64,000 nt of DNA from contig CAYHQN010000005.1 in assembly GCA_964358545.1 (NCBI GenBank), positions 1 through 64,000 on the forward strand. Direction: 5' to 3'. Below are positions 43,966 to 53,621 of this stretch, piece by piece. The translations under genes and the position numbers were made by a program. This DNA is from CAINVV01 sp031432175 (lineage in GTDB: Bacteria > Bacteroidota > Bacteroidia > Bacteroidales > Prolixibacteraceae). Position 1 is the stretch's first letter, and every line of letters begins with the position of its first letter. The notes beneath the pieces were generated by a model, which worked only from the letters and a program-made list of their open reading frames with translations, was not told the DNA's origin and did not search any database.

Positions 43966-44877
43966 TTATCGGAGATTTAACAAGTGAGAGATGATTGCCA
44001 TTCGCGTGAAAACACCGTTCCTGGCCTGTGTAAAATAGTATGCTTTAGGATTGCTGTCCACATTGGTATGGATCTCATTGATTCTTGGCAGTGGGTGCAA
44101 TATTTTTACGGTAGGTTTTGTATTGGCCAACATCTCATTTTTAAGAATATAGACGTTTTTAACCTTCTCGTATTCAACCGGATCGATAAATCGTTCCTTT
44201 TGAACGCGTGTCATGTAAATGATATCAGCCTGGTTGATAATATCGTTGAACTCGAGGTGCTCAAAATAGCGTATTCCCATGTTGGAAAGATAGAGCTTGT
44301 ATTCATCCGGCATCGCTAATTCGGGGGGAGCCACAAAATTAAAGATTGGATTCTTAAATTGGGACATGGCCATCAGCAGACTATGAACGGTTCTTCCATA
44401 TTTTAGATCACCTACCATGAAGAGATTGATGTCATCCAACCGACCCTGTGTTTTCATGATGGAATACATGTCAAGCAACGTCTGGCTTGGGTGTTGGTTG
44501 GCGCCGTCTCCTGCATTGATGACTGGAACATCAGATACTTCAGCCGCGTAACGCGCGCTTCCCTCCAAGGGATGCCGCATGATGATCATGTCGGCATAAT
44601 TACTCACCATTTTGATGGTGTCGTGAAGCGTTTCACCTTTTGAAACACTGGATGAATTGGAATCGGAGAATCCAATAATTTTTCCGCCCAAACGGTTAAT
44701 TGCAGTTTCAAAACTAAGCCTTGTTCGCGTAGAAGGTTCAAAAAATAACGTGGCAATCACTTTTCCTTTCAACAAAGATTGACTGGGGTTCTCTTCAAAC
44801 TGACTGGAAAGTTCCATAATCTTCAGATACTCCTCCTTGGAAAAATCTGTGATTGAGATTAAATTTTTTTTGCTCAT
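43966..44877 (-). CDS. pyrB: Aspartate carbamoyltransferase catalytic subunit
   Basis: This 303-residue enzyme condenses carbamoyl phosphate and aspartate, the first committed step of pyrimidine synthesis. The carbamoyl-phosphate site is 'FFEPSTRTRLSFETA'; other blocks are 'SVSKGETLHDTIKMVSNYAD', 'GDGANQHPSQTLLDMYSI' and 'ILHPLPRINEI'. It is followed by pyrI. Complete and of normal length (about 305 in relatives). Confidence 0.96.
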   Translation of the reverse strand: MSKKNLISITDFSKEEYLKIMELSSQFEENPSQSLLKGKVIATLFFEPSTRTRLSFETAINRLGGKIIGFSDSNSSSVSKGETLHDTIKMVSNYADMIIMRHPLEGSARYAAEVSDVPVINAGDGANQHPSQTLLDMYSIMKTQGRLDDINLFMVGDLKYGRTVHSLLMAMSQFKNPIFNFVAPPELAMPDEYKLYLSNMGIRYFEHLEFNDIINQADIIYMTRVQKERFIDPVEYEKVKNVYILKNEMLANTKPTVKILHPLPRINEIHTNVDSNPKAYYFTQARNGVFTRMAIISHLLNLR

Positions 44878-44902
44878 GTTTGGTTGATATTGATTGTTTG
44901 TT

Positions 44903-45514
44903 CTATTCCTGAATTATTTTTAAGCCTTGATAACCCTCAATTTTAGCAATTTTTGATTCAACCTCTTCCAATCTGGCTGATCGTACTTTTATCTGAATGG
45001 TACATTTAAGATTAAATTGTGTGGTGACTATTTCCAGTTGTTCCTCTTTGATTAATTGCATCAGGTTGTTCATTGCGGCGTAATCAAACTGAATTTCCAG
45101 GATATGTTCAACACTTCTTGCAACGATCATTGCATTGGATATAGCATCGCTGGCTGCCTGTTTGTAGGCCTGAATGAGTCCGCTAACCCCCAGCAACGTT
45201 CCGCCAAAATACCTGACCACTACAAGTAGTATGTTTGTTAGTTGGTGTGACTGAATCTGACCAAATATGGGTCTGCCGGCTGTTCCTGATGGTTCGCCGT
45301 CATCATTGACACGATATCTTTCCTGACCAATCCCTAAACTCCATGCATAACAGCAGTGACGGGCCGAAAAATGTTCCTTTCTGATACCGGCAAGAATTTC
45401 CTTGATCGTCACTTCATCCTGAACAGGAAATGCAAAGGAGATAAACTTGCTGCCCTTTTCCTTGTACAAGCCTTCGGATGGATGATCAATGGATTGATAG
45501 GTGTCAGAAGCCAT
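44903..45514 (-). CDS. YigZ/IMPACT family protein
   Basis: This 203-residue protein has the UPF0029 (IMPACT N-terminal) domain with 'KGSKFISFAFPV', 'HFSARHCCYAWSLG' and 'RVNDDGEPSGTAGRPIFGQI', followed by the smaller C-terminal domain. Function is unclear; structural relatives resemble nucleic-acid-binding domains and the eukaryotic IMPACT binds GCN1. It lies 25 bp upstream of pyrB and may share its transcript. Length is typical. Confidence 0.9.
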   Translation of the reverse strand: MASDTYQSIDHPSEGLYKEKGSKFISFAFPVQDEVTIKEILAGIRKEHFSARHCCYAWSLGIGQERYRVNDDGEPSGTAGRPIFGQIQSHQLTNILLVVVRYFGGTLLGVSGLIQAYKQAASDAISNAMIVARSVEHILEIQFDYAAMNNLMQLIKEEQLEIVTTQFNLKCTIQIKVRSARLEEVESKIAKIEGYQGLKIIQE

Positions 45515-45550
45515 CTATGCTGCGATTAAAATACTGATATTAAATATTTT

Positions 45551-45582
45551 AAAATAAAAAAAGCAAACTTTTCAGTCTGCTT
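45551..45582 (-). terminator. Terminator of dnaA
   Basis: On the minus strand AAGCAGACT-GAAA-AGTTTGCTT forms a 9-bp stem with one G.U and a GNRA tetraloop (45561-45582), followed by seven T residues. It lies ten bases after the dnaA stop. Confidence 0.75.
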
Positions 45583-45591
45583 ATGCGAAAA

Positions 45592-47022
45592 TTACATTTT
45601 CAGTTTATTTTCTATTTCATCGATACTCAGCCTAAAATTTTTATCAATCTCTTTCAAGTTGGTGACTGTTCTGCAAGCATGAAGAACAGTAGCATGGTCT
45701 TTACCACCAATTTGCGAACCAATGGAAGCAAGCGAAGATTGAGTCAAATTTTTGGAGAAGTACATGGCTATTTGTCTGGCCTGGACGATCTCCCTTTTGC
45801 GGGTTTTGACAGAAAGGGAATCTACAGGAATACAGAAATAGTCAGATACAACTTTTGATATATAATCGATGGTTAACTCTCTTTTTGTGTTGTTGACCAG
45901 CTTATTAATCATCTTAATGGCCAGATCAAGGGTAATTTCCTTTTTGTTCAGGGTAGCCTGGGCCAGAAGGGAGATCAAAGCGCCTTCCAGTTCCCTTACA
46001 TTGCTGTTAATATGGGATGCGATGTATTCCAATACCTCTTCAGAGATGATAATACCATCCTTATAGATCTTTTTCCGAAGGATATTCATCCTGGTTTCAA
46101 AATCTGGCACCTGCAGGTCCGCAGTAAGTCCCCATTTGAAACGGGAAAGCAAACGCTGTTCCATACCTTTCAATTCAATAGGGGATTTATCTGATGTCAG
46201 GATCAACTGCTTGCCGGATTGATGCAAGTGGTTAAAAATATGAAAGAATGTCTCCTGTGTTTTTTCTTTCCCGGCAAATTCCTGAACATCATCAATAATC
46301 AGAACGTCGATCATCTGATAGAAATGCAAAAAATCATTTCTTGAATTGTTTCGGGTTGCCTCAGAGAATTGAATGAAGAATTTATTGGCATTGACATAGA
46401 GGACAATCTTTTCGGGAAACCGCTCTTTTACCTCTATTCCAATGGCTTGTGCCAAATGAGTTTTCCCCAGCCCTGAATTTCCATACAGCATCAGTGGGTT
46501 AAATGCAGTTCCACCTGGCTTTTGGGCAACTGCATAACCAGCACTCCGTGCCAAACGGTTGCATTCACCTTCAATAAAATTATCGAACGTATTGTCTGAT
46601 TTTAATTGGGAATCGATTTGAATTTTCTGGATGCCGGGAATTACAAATGGATTACGAATGCCACTCTCGTCAGAAGGGACGAGGGCAGATACCGGCTTAT
46701 TTTTTAAGTTATTGTTTTGGTTGGTAGGCAATTTTATCGTGTACGGTTTATTATTGACACTGTTATTATTGTCTACAACCACATTGTATTCAAGTTTTGC
46801 TCCAGTACCCAGCTCTTTTCGTAAGGTTTTTCTTAAGATATCGATGTATTGCTCTTCCAGGTACTCATAAAAAAAAGGACTTGGAACCTGAATCGTCAAA
46901 ATGTTGTTCTCCAGCTTTAAGGGAACAATCGGTTCGAACCAGGTTCTGTAACTTATGTTAGGAACGTTGTCTTTAATGATTCTTAAACAACTTTCCCAAA
47001 TTGACACGTGATCTTTCTCCAT
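45592..47022 (-). CDS. dnaA: Chromosomal replication initiator protein DnaA
   Basis: The 476-residue initiator melts oriC. Domain I is residues 1-90 ('SWESCLRIIKDNVPNISYRT'). The AAA+ domain has Walker A 'YGNSGLGKTHLAQAIG' and Walker B-like 'DVLIIDDVQEFAGKEKTQ'. The C-terminal HTH carries the DnaA-box signature 'GGKDHATVLHACRTV'. Length is normal. The upstream 323-bp spacer shows no convincing DnaA boxes, so oriC may lie elsewhere. It is followed by a clear terminator. Confidence 0.97.
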   Translation of the reverse strand: MEKDHVSIWESCLRIIKDNVPNISYRTWFEPIVPLKLENNILTIQVPSPFFYEYLEEQYIDILRKTLRKELGTGAKLEYNVVVDNNNSVNNKPYTIKLPTNQNNNLKNKPVSALVPSDESGIRNPFVIPGIQKIQIDSQLKSDNTFDNFIEGECNRLARSAGYAVAQKPGGTAFNPLMLYGNSGLGKTHLAQAIGIEVKERFPEKIVLYVNANKFFIQFSEATRNNSRNDFLHFYQMIDVLIIDDVQEFAGKEKTQETFFHIFNHLHQSGKQLILTSDKSPIELKGMEQRLLSRFKWGLTADLQVPDFETRMNILRKKIYKDGIIISEEVLEYIASHINSNVRELEGALISLLAQATLNKKEITLDLAIKMINKLVNNTKRELTIDYISKVVSDYFCIPVDSLSVKTRKREIVQARQIAMYFSKNLTQSSLASIGSQIGGKDHATVLHACRTVTNLKEIDKNFRLSIDEIENKLKM

Positions 47023-47345
47023 CTAGGTTGCGGTAAAAAAGTAAAACTAAAAAAAAGTAATCAAGTTGAAGGCAAATAAGACAGACCACGATCAAAACAT
47101 TTGTGCTTTACAGTTCATTATCTAATTTTTTATTAATCAGTCAAATATGTTAATAATAGTAGTTAATTGTCTGATAATCAGATTAGTAGAAATTTAATAG
47201 AGGCCAAAATGCTGATAGTATGATACTTCAATATTTTTAATACCCTTAAAATTTTTGATGTTTTATATTTTGGAGGAAGACAAAATATTTAAAAAATCAA
47301 TCTTTTTTCGTTTGGTTAAATTAGTTAAAAAAGATTAACTCAAAA
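47023..47345. other. AT-rich intergenic region upstream of dnaA
   Basis: About 320 bp of very AT-rich DNA lie between dnaA and the MCE gene on the same strand. I looked for TTATNCACA-type DnaA boxes on both strands and see none. A CTGATAATCAG palindrome (47174-47184) is present. The region should contain the dnaA promoter; I call no site. Confidence 0.5.
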
Positions 47346-48605
47346 TTACTTTGAACAAATTTTTAATGCTTTTTTCAGAGAAATTTCTTCTTTGTTCTGA
47401 TAAGCTTTTAAAGTAGCCTGAGGAAAAGAGAGTTGCACTTTATTTAGAATGATTCTAATTTTATCATATGATTTATCTTCTCCGGCAAAATAAAGAAATT
47501 TGGATCTTTCTTTTAATTCCTCAATATTTTTAATCCCTTGAAATATAGATGATTCAAGAGGAATTTTAACATTTGAACTGAATAAAAAAACTTTAAAGTC
47601 GATATTTTCAATTGTCTTGTAAGTAGGTGCGGGAGCCAAATAAACCTCTTTTCCGAAGTTAACAGCAGAGATTTTCAGGTATCGGTGAGGATTTGTTTTC
47701 AGGTCAACCAGTAATCGGTTCAGATTTTCGCTCGATTCTGCCAATTGAGAATACAAAGTGGAATCTTTTACCAATAGTCCTAAGGTTCCATTTGAATTGT
47801 TGATATTCGACAGGATCGTTTCCAAACCGATGGCGGATCTGTTCAAATGGTTTATGGTGGATTTAAGTTCAGCCGGACTTATGGAATCACTGATGGTTGA
47901 GAACTTGTTTAATATCTTGCCCAACGCTTTTGAATCCTTGTTCAAATTTTCAGTGAGTTCTTTCAAGTTGATGATGCTAGCTGATAGATTTGTCTTTTGG
48001 GTGCTAACTACCTGACTTAAATCGTTCGAAATTTGTTCCAGATTTTCCATGGTAAGGCTAATCTGCTTAATACTCTTCTCTATATTTCTTCTGGATTCAC
48101 TGTTAAGTAATAAAGAAACCCCTGAAACGATAGAATCCAATGATACAATTAATCGCTCAGCCTTGGCCTTTATTGGTGCAATTTGTTCAGTCACCTGGCT
48201 CATAAGGTCTGATTCAATTTTGGTCTTAATGGTATCGTTGTGCTGGTAAAATTGAGATGATTTACCCAGACTCAGCTTAACAACCTTTGAACCCAACAGA
48301 TCACTGTTTGCTATTTCAGCAGTAGTGCCAACAGGCAAAGGAAATTTATTAAATACAGCTATTTTAACGATCAGGTCTCCCGACAGGTCATCATCGAAAT
48401 AGATTTCCCTTACGTAGCCGATCTTTAATCCATTGAGCTGCACAACAGTAGATGCTTCAAGGCCACCGACATTCTTGTATCTTGCTATGTATACCTTTTC
48501 AGTCCTGAAGATATCACGCCCTTTCAGAAAATTTATCCCCCAAACCAATACCATAAAGCTGATAGCCAAAACAATACCAATTTTAGACGTTTTCGAAATT
48601 TTCAC
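47346..48605 (-). CDS. MlaD/MCE domain protein
   Basis: This 419-residue protein is anchored by an N-terminal TM helix ('IGIVLAISFMVLVWGINFLK', residues 8-27) with the bulk in the periplasm. The MCE domain follows ('ARYKNVGGLEASTVVQLNGL', 'KIGYVREIYFDDD', 'NSDLLGSKVVKLSLG'). Residues about 140-300 form long helices like those that build the lipid tunnel of Mla/Yeb proteins. It would help move phospholipid or other lipid between membranes. The start is GTG 48605. It is 120 bp downstream of the amidase gene; the combination MCE protein-amidase-LptD is a recurring envelope cluster in Bacteroidota. Confidence 0.88.
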   Translation of the reverse strand: MKISKTSKIGIVLAISFMVLVWGINFLKGRDIFRTEKVYIARYKNVGGLEASTVVQLNGLKIGYVREIYFDDDLSGDLIVKIAVFNKFPLPVGTTAEIANSDLLGSKVVKLSLGKSSQFYQHNDTIKTKIESDLMSQVTEQIAPIKAKAERLIVSLDSIVSGVSLLLNSESRRNIEKSIKQISLTMENLEQISNDLSQVVSTQKTNLSASIINLKELTENLNKDSKALGKILNKFSTISDSISPAELKSTINHLNRSAIGLETILSNINNSNGTLGLLVKDSTLYSQLAESSENLNRLLVDLKTNPHRYLKISAVNFGKEVYLAPAPTYKTIENIDFKVFLFSSNVKIPLESSIFQGIKNIEELKERSKFLYFAGEDKSYDKIRIILNKVQLSFPQATLKAYQNKEEISLKKALKICSK

Positions 48606-48725
48606 GGGTAAAAAGTTTATATAATATTATATCAAATCCCATTTATTACAAGAAGTGATGATTCGAATATGCCTCACAAAGGTAAAGAGGATTTAGATCA
48701 TATAAAAACAATGAATTCATCGCCT

Positions 48726-49850
48726 TTATTTTTTCATCTGTTTCTTCCACACCATCCTGGTTTTGTTGTTCTCAATAAAGACGATAAAAGCATCAGGAAA
48801 TTTCTTTGATACCTCTTCGTAATATGATTTTGTTGTTTGAAAAGAATCTGATTCAAAACAGAAATATTTATAATTGCCGTCTATGATCAACTCTTTGACG
48901 GGTGATATTCCTTTGAAGGCCTTGGAATCAAGACTTATTTTCCTGGAGAAAACCCCTATCTGTATGGCATAGGTAGCACCACTCTCAACAACTTTTTTTT
49001 CTGACTGTTTGTTTTCAACCTGAGTTTCGTTTTTTACTTCTTTGGACGATCCGACTGGGAGGTTATCTTTAGCATCCAACTTGTTCAGATAGTTTAACAA
49101 TGAACCGTAGATAGAATGGGATATTTCTTCCCTGCCTTCATCTGTCAGAAGAAAACTGTTCTCTTTTTTGTTACTCAAGTAGCCCGTTTCAATTAAAACG
49201 CTAGGCATGGCAGTTTCGCGAAGTACCAAAAAGCCGGCCTGCCTGACGTCCCGGTCGTGTCTTTGAGCCACCTCTTTGAAATTCGACTGCAGGATGGTTG
49301 CAAAGCGAAGACTTTGATCCAGGTATGTGTCCTGAATCAATTCAAACATGATGTATGATTCCGAAAGATTTGGGTTAAAACCCTCATATCGTGTAGAGTA
49401 GTCTTCTTCCAATAAGATCACACTGTTCTCTTTTTTTGCAACATTCAGGTTGTCTTCTGTCCTGTGCAAACCGAGAACATAGGTCTCCGTACCATATATT
49501 TCAGGATTGCCACAATAGTTTGCATGGATGGAAATGAACAAATCGGCATTGGCCCTATTGGCGATTTGAGCTCTGTCCATCAAGGGTACAAAATAGTCGC
49601 CATCCCTGATGTAAACGACTTTAATGTTTTTTTGATTTTGCTTGATCAGACTTCCCAATTTGAGGGCAATGTCCAAAACAATGTTTTTTTCTTTGGCGCG
49701 CCCAACGATAGTTCCCGGATCTTTACCGCCATGACCGGCATCAATAACAACGGTTTTAATTGAGCCATTTTTCTTCTGGCCTTCAGCTCCAAAAAATGCA
49801 AATGAGGATATGATGATAAGGCAAATCCATTTTATACCTGAGATTCTCAT
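48726..49850 (-). CDS. N-acetylmuramoyl-L-alanine amidase (AmiC-like)
   Basis: This exported zinc amidase (amidase_3) cuts the bond between MurNAc and the stem peptide. ATG 49850 begins a signal peptide ('MRISGIKWICLIIISSFAFF'); ATGs at 49862 and 49886 are alternatives. The catalytic domain has 'TVVIDAGHGGKDPGT', 'ADLFISIHANYCGN' and, near residue 210, 'SVLIETGYLSNKKEN', holding the zinc His/Glu residues. The C-terminal 90 residues after a Lys/Glu/Ser linker ('YAIQIGVFSRKISLDSKAFK') look like a SPOR domain that recognises denuded septal glycan. Its role is probably cell separation. Confidence 0.92.
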   Translation of the reverse strand: MRISGIKWICLIIISSFAFFGAEGQKKNGSIKTVVIDAGHGGKDPGTIVGRAKEKNIVLDIALKLGSLIKQNQKNIKVVYIRDGDYFVPLMDRAQIANRANADLFISIHANYCGNPEIYGTETYVLGLHRTEDNLNVAKKENSVILLEEDYSTRYEGFNPNLSESYIMFELIQDTYLDQSLRFATILQSNFKEVAQRHDRDVRQAGFLVLRETAMPSVLIETGYLSNKKENSFLLTDEGREEISHSIYGSLLNYLNKLDAKDNLPVGSSKEVKNETQVENKQSEKKVVESGATYAIQIGVFSRKISLDSKAFKGISPVKELIIDGNYKYFCFESDSFQTTKSYYEEVSKKFPDAFIVFIENNKTRMVWKKQMKK

Positions 49851-50026
49851 TTTGCTGGCCATCACTCTTTTTATATTAAGCCTCATTTTCTGGTGTTAAA
49901 CATATACAAAAATAGAAGATTAAATTATTTATCAGTGTACCCTTTTTGTCCGGTAGGATTTTTTACTTTTGCCACACAGGCCGGCAAACTGAAATTGGAA
50001 TTTTAAAACGGTCTAACTCTATAGAT

Positions 50027-52711
50027 TTGAGCACTATAAGATTTATAAAATATACTTTTTTACTGATTCTTATTTGGCAGTCACTTGTTTTGGCACAGGA
50101 ACCGGTTACGAGCAAGAGTAGTATAAAAAGACAAGCAAATCCTTCTTTACTTTCCTCAAAAGGAAATAATACAAATGTAAGGGATTCATTAACAGTACTG
50201 AAGAAGGATTCAGTAGCCCTTGATTCTCTCAATCTCCAAAAGAACAACGATGATTTTGACGCCCAGGTAGATTATACCGCTGATGGGAAAATCCTGTTTT
50301 TTAATAGTGCCAACAAAATTTTTATGTATAAGAATGCGAAGGTTACATACAAGGATATTGAACTGACTGCAGATTATATTGAGTTAAATAAGGATAGTAA
50401 TCTTGTACATGCAACAGGAAAACCCGACTCAACCGGAACGATTGTAGGTAAACCGGTATTTAAGCAAGGTGAACAGGAATTTGAAGCCGATGAAATTAAA
50501 TACAATTTTCTTACCAAAAAGGGAATTGTATATGGCGTGGTGACGGAGCAGGAGGGAGGATTCATTCATAGTGGTAAAACCAAGCTGATGAACGATTCCA
50601 CATACAATCTGAAAGACGGGAGATACACGACCTGCGATGCCGAGCATCCCCATTTTTATCTTCAAATGACCAAAGCAAAAGTGCTTTCAAACAAAAAAAT
50701 AGTAACCGGACCTGCCTACCTGGTTATGGAGGACGTCCCTATTTACTTTTTATTCATTCCATTTGGTTTTTTCCCGAACTCCCCAACTTATTCATCCGGG
50801 TTTTTAATGCCTACCTATGGAGATGAAATTAACCGTGGTTTCTTTTTGAGGGATATGGGCTATTATTGGGCCGCTAACGATTATTTCGATGTTGCCCTTA
50901 GAGGGGATATTTTCTCGAAAGGGTCGAGGGGTATTAAGATGCACACCAATTATCGTCTGCGGTACAAATTTAGCGGTGGACTGGATATTAATTTTTACAA
51001 GAATGTCTTTGGCGACAAAGGGTTACCGGATTATAAAATTCAGAATGATTTTGCCATTACCTGGAACCATTCTATGGATTCGAAGGCCAGCCCTAATCAG
51101 TCTTTTAGCGCAAGTGTCAACTTTTCTACGAGTCAGTACGATCAAAATAACTCATACACAACTCAGAATTACCTCACCAATACGAAACAATCGAGTGTAT
51201 CCTATACCAAGAGATGGGAAAACAGTCCTTTCGCTATGTCTGCCAACCTGCGACATTCGCAGAATAGCAGGGATACTACCATTAACCTGACGTTGCCACA
51301 AATGACATTTAATGTCAATCGACTCTATCCTTTTAAATCTAATAATTCTTCCGGGAAAGAGAAGTGGTATCAAAAGATTGGAATGAGCTATAGTTTTGAC
51401 ATGCAGAATTCAATCAATACCAAGGAGTATAAACTTATGCATTCAAATTTGGCAAGAGACTGGCAAAGTGGTGCGAAGCACAGTATTCCTATAAGTACCT
51501 CCTTTAAGTTAATGAATTACATAACAGTCAGTCCTTCTGTAAATTATAATGAGAGATGGTATACCAGTCAGATCAGAAAAGCCTATGATCCGGTAAAGAA
51601 GATGGTATATGTTTTGGATACTATCTATGGATTTACGCGTGATTTTGATTATTCAGTCAGTGTGGGTGCCTCGACTAAAATTTATGGAACTTTTTTGCCC
51701 CTAAATACCAAATCTAACATCAAGGGAATCAGGCACACGATGACCCCTACCATTAGCTTTAGTATGCAGCCCGATTTTAGTAATCCGGGCTATGGAATGT
51801 ATGGGAATATTGAATATTTTGATGATAAAGGATACCCCGTTTCACTGAGATATCCTTACCATGAGGGGGCAATTTATGGAACGGCAGGAGCAGGAAGATC
51901 GGGTTCTATCGGTTTTAACCTTGGTAATATCCTGGAAATGAAAAGGCTGAACTCGAATGATACGACTTCGAAGGAGAAATATAAGATAGTAAAGCTGATC
52001 GACCAGTTGTCATTGGCTACCTCCTACAATTTAGCTGCAGATTCTCTAAACCTGTCCAATATTAATCTTACTGCAAGAACAAAGGTTGCAGGTATTGATG
52101 TTAACATGGGTGCTATCATGGATCCTTATGCCTTTGAAAATGGTCACCTGGTGAATGTATTTGAATTTGCACGAACCAAAAAATTGGCGCGATTAACCAG
52201 TGCCAATTTGTCATTTGGTTATTCATTCAAATCCAAATCAAAGGAGGATGATAAGAAATTGCAACCCGGTACCGGGAAAGATGGAAAACCCCTTGAAAAA
52301 TCGGAAGACCAAAAAGTAATTGAGAATACCCGTAAAAATTATCCGGATATTCCTGAATATGTAGATTTCCGTATTCCGTGGGATCTTCAATTCAATTATA
52401 ATTTACGTTACAGCAAGCCCAATCCTGAAGCAGCGCCAACCGTCAATCAAACTGTTGAATTCAATGGGAATATTGACATGACAAAAGGATGGAAGATCGG
52501 TTTCTCATCGGGTCTGGATATTCAGAAAATGGAGGTCTCATTTACCCAGTTCAATATCTTCAGGGACATGCATTGCTTTCAGATGTCCCTTAACCTTGTT
52601 CCTTTCGGATACCGCCAGAGTTACAGTTTTACCATCAGGGCTACGGCTGCCATGCTTCAGGATTTAAAATTGAGCAAGCGGGAGAGTTTCTACGACAGAC
52701 AGCAATATTAA
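50027..52711 (+). CDS. LptD-like outer-membrane LPS assembly protein
   Basis: The protein (about 894 residues) matches the Bacteroidota LptD-like family that inserts LPS into the outer leaflet. A signal peptide ends in 'LIWQSLVLAQ'. A periplasmic OstA/jellyroll region follows with repeated 'ADGKILFFNSANKIFMYKNA' and 'ELTADYIELNKDSNLVHATG' strands. The rest is a large beta barrel. TTG 50027 gives a compact signal peptide; TTG 49946 would add 27 residues and no ATG is available. It is divergent from the amidase gene, in the usual envelope cluster. Confidence 0.85.
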   Translation: MSTIRFIKYTFLLILIWQSLVLAQEPVTSKSSIKRQANPSLLSSKGNNTNVRDSLTVLKKDSVALDSLNLQKNNDDFDAQVDYTADGKILFFNSANKIFMYKNAKVTYKDIELTADYIELNKDSNLVHATGKPDSTGTIVGKPVFKQGEQEFEADEIKYNFLTKKGIVYGVVTEQEGGFIHSGKTKLMNDSTYNLKDGRYTTCDAEHPHFYLQMTKAKVLSNKKIVTGPAYLVMEDVPIYFLFIPFGFFPNSPTYSSGFLMPTYGDEINRGFFLRDMGYYWAANDYFDVALRGDIFSKGSRGIKMHTNYRLRYKFSGGLDINFYKNVFGDKGLPDYKIQNDFAITWNHSMDSKASPNQSFSASVNFSTSQYDQNNSYTTQNYLTNTKQSSVSYTKRWENSPFAMSANLRHSQNSRDTTINLTLPQMTFNVNRLYPFKSNNSSGKEKWYQKIGMSYSFDMQNSINTKEYKLMHSNLARDWQSGAKHSIPISTSFKLMNYITVSPSVNYNERWYTSQIRKAYDPVKKMVYVLDTIYGFTRDFDYSVSVGASTKIYGTFLPLNTKSNIKGIRHTMTPTISFSMQPDFSNPGYGMYGNIEYFDDKGYPVSLRYPYHEGAIYGTAGAGRSGSIGFNLGNILEMKRLNSNDTTSKEKYKIVKLIDQLSLATSYNLAADSLNLSNINLTARTKVAGIDVNMGAIMDPYAFENGHLVNVFEFARTKKLARLTSANLSFGYSFKSKSKEDDKKLQPGTGKDGKPLEKSEDQKVIENTRKNYPDIPEYVDFRIPWDLQFNYNLRYSKPNPEAAPTVNQTVEFNGNIDMTKGWKIGFSSGLDIQKMEVSFTQFNIFRDMHCFQMSLNLVPFGYRQSYSFTIRATAAMLQDLKLSKRESFYDRQQY

Positions 52712-52822
52712 ACCAAAAACATCCGACAAGACATAATGTTAAGTATTTTGGATTTTCGATTTTGGATTTTGGATTTCGCCATCGGGATAGTTTTCTGCTG
52801 ATCTTTTGTGTAAACGGCATTC

Positions 52823-53371
52823 TTACAGAAACAGTTCACACCATTCTTCGAAACGCTTACTGTTTGATTTGCCGAATTTGGCTATTGCTTTCCGAACATC
52901 TGCCAGGGATTTTTCTTTAAGAATTGGAGCGCTTTTGGAGTAAAACTTATCAGCAAAGGCAATGATCTGCTCTTCAACCGATTCAGGAATCAAATCCCTT
53001 ACCGGGAGGGGAAGTTTCTTTTCTACAATCTCCTCCTTTGAAATGCCTACACCAGTGTGCCTTTCACAAACCAATCCATGATCAGGAAATCCAAGAGTGG
53101 TTAAAAGTTCACAGCCAAGGTAACCATGCGCCAGATATGGATGGTCACCAAAGCAGTAGAGATCAGGCGCATTGGTCATAAATATTCCAATGTCATGTGT
53201 CATGGCTGCTTCTTCAATAAATTGGAGATCAGGATTCAGTTCGCTGTGTTTCAAAGCAATTTTCATGGCTTTCTCAGTCACAGCCTGACTGTGATTAAGA
53301 AGGATCAGGAAGGACTTTGACTTTGGTTTGTAATACTTTGAGATCAATGCAAATGAATCCATTGCCTTCAT
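52823..53371 (-). CDS. HD domain protein
   Basis: This 182-residue HD-superfamily phosphohydrolase has the H...HD...D pattern in 'LNHSQAVTEKAMKIALKH', 'EEAAMTHDIGIFMTNAPDLY' and 'EQIIAFADKFYSK'. The intermediate 'GYLGCELLTTLGFPDHGLVC' fits uncharacterised HDIG proteins. Probably hydrolyses a nucleotide or phosphate monoester; the substrate is unknown. ATG 53371 is preferred; the frame to 53434 adds a hydrophobic lead unlike the family. It stands alone between LptD (convergent) and the Sel1 protein (divergent). Confidence 0.85.
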   Translation of the reverse strand: MKAMDSFALISKYYKPKSKSFLILLNHSQAVTEKAMKIALKHSELNPDLQFIEEAAMTHDIGIFMTNAPDLYCFGDHPYLAHGYLGCELLTTLGFPDHGLVCERHTGVGISKEEIVEKKLPLPVRDLIPESVEEQIIAFADKFYSKSAPILKEKSLADVRKAIAKFGKSNSKRFEEWCELFL

Positions 53372-53621
53372 GGTAATTGGAAAAAAATTAAACAGATGAA
53401 TTCCAGGGATAAAATAAATCAAAAATTTCCACATAAGTTGTTTTTAAGGCCTTCAAATTGCTTAGATTGACTGTTATTCGCTATTTTTAAGCAATATTTA
53501 GAATGGCTTGGTGACCATATCTTGTAGTATTCACTGGAGCCGGTACGTGCAAAGTACCCTTGATTTTAAACAGAGAAGTTTAACATGTTAATCATCAGTT
53601 ACATAAAATAATATTTTACGG

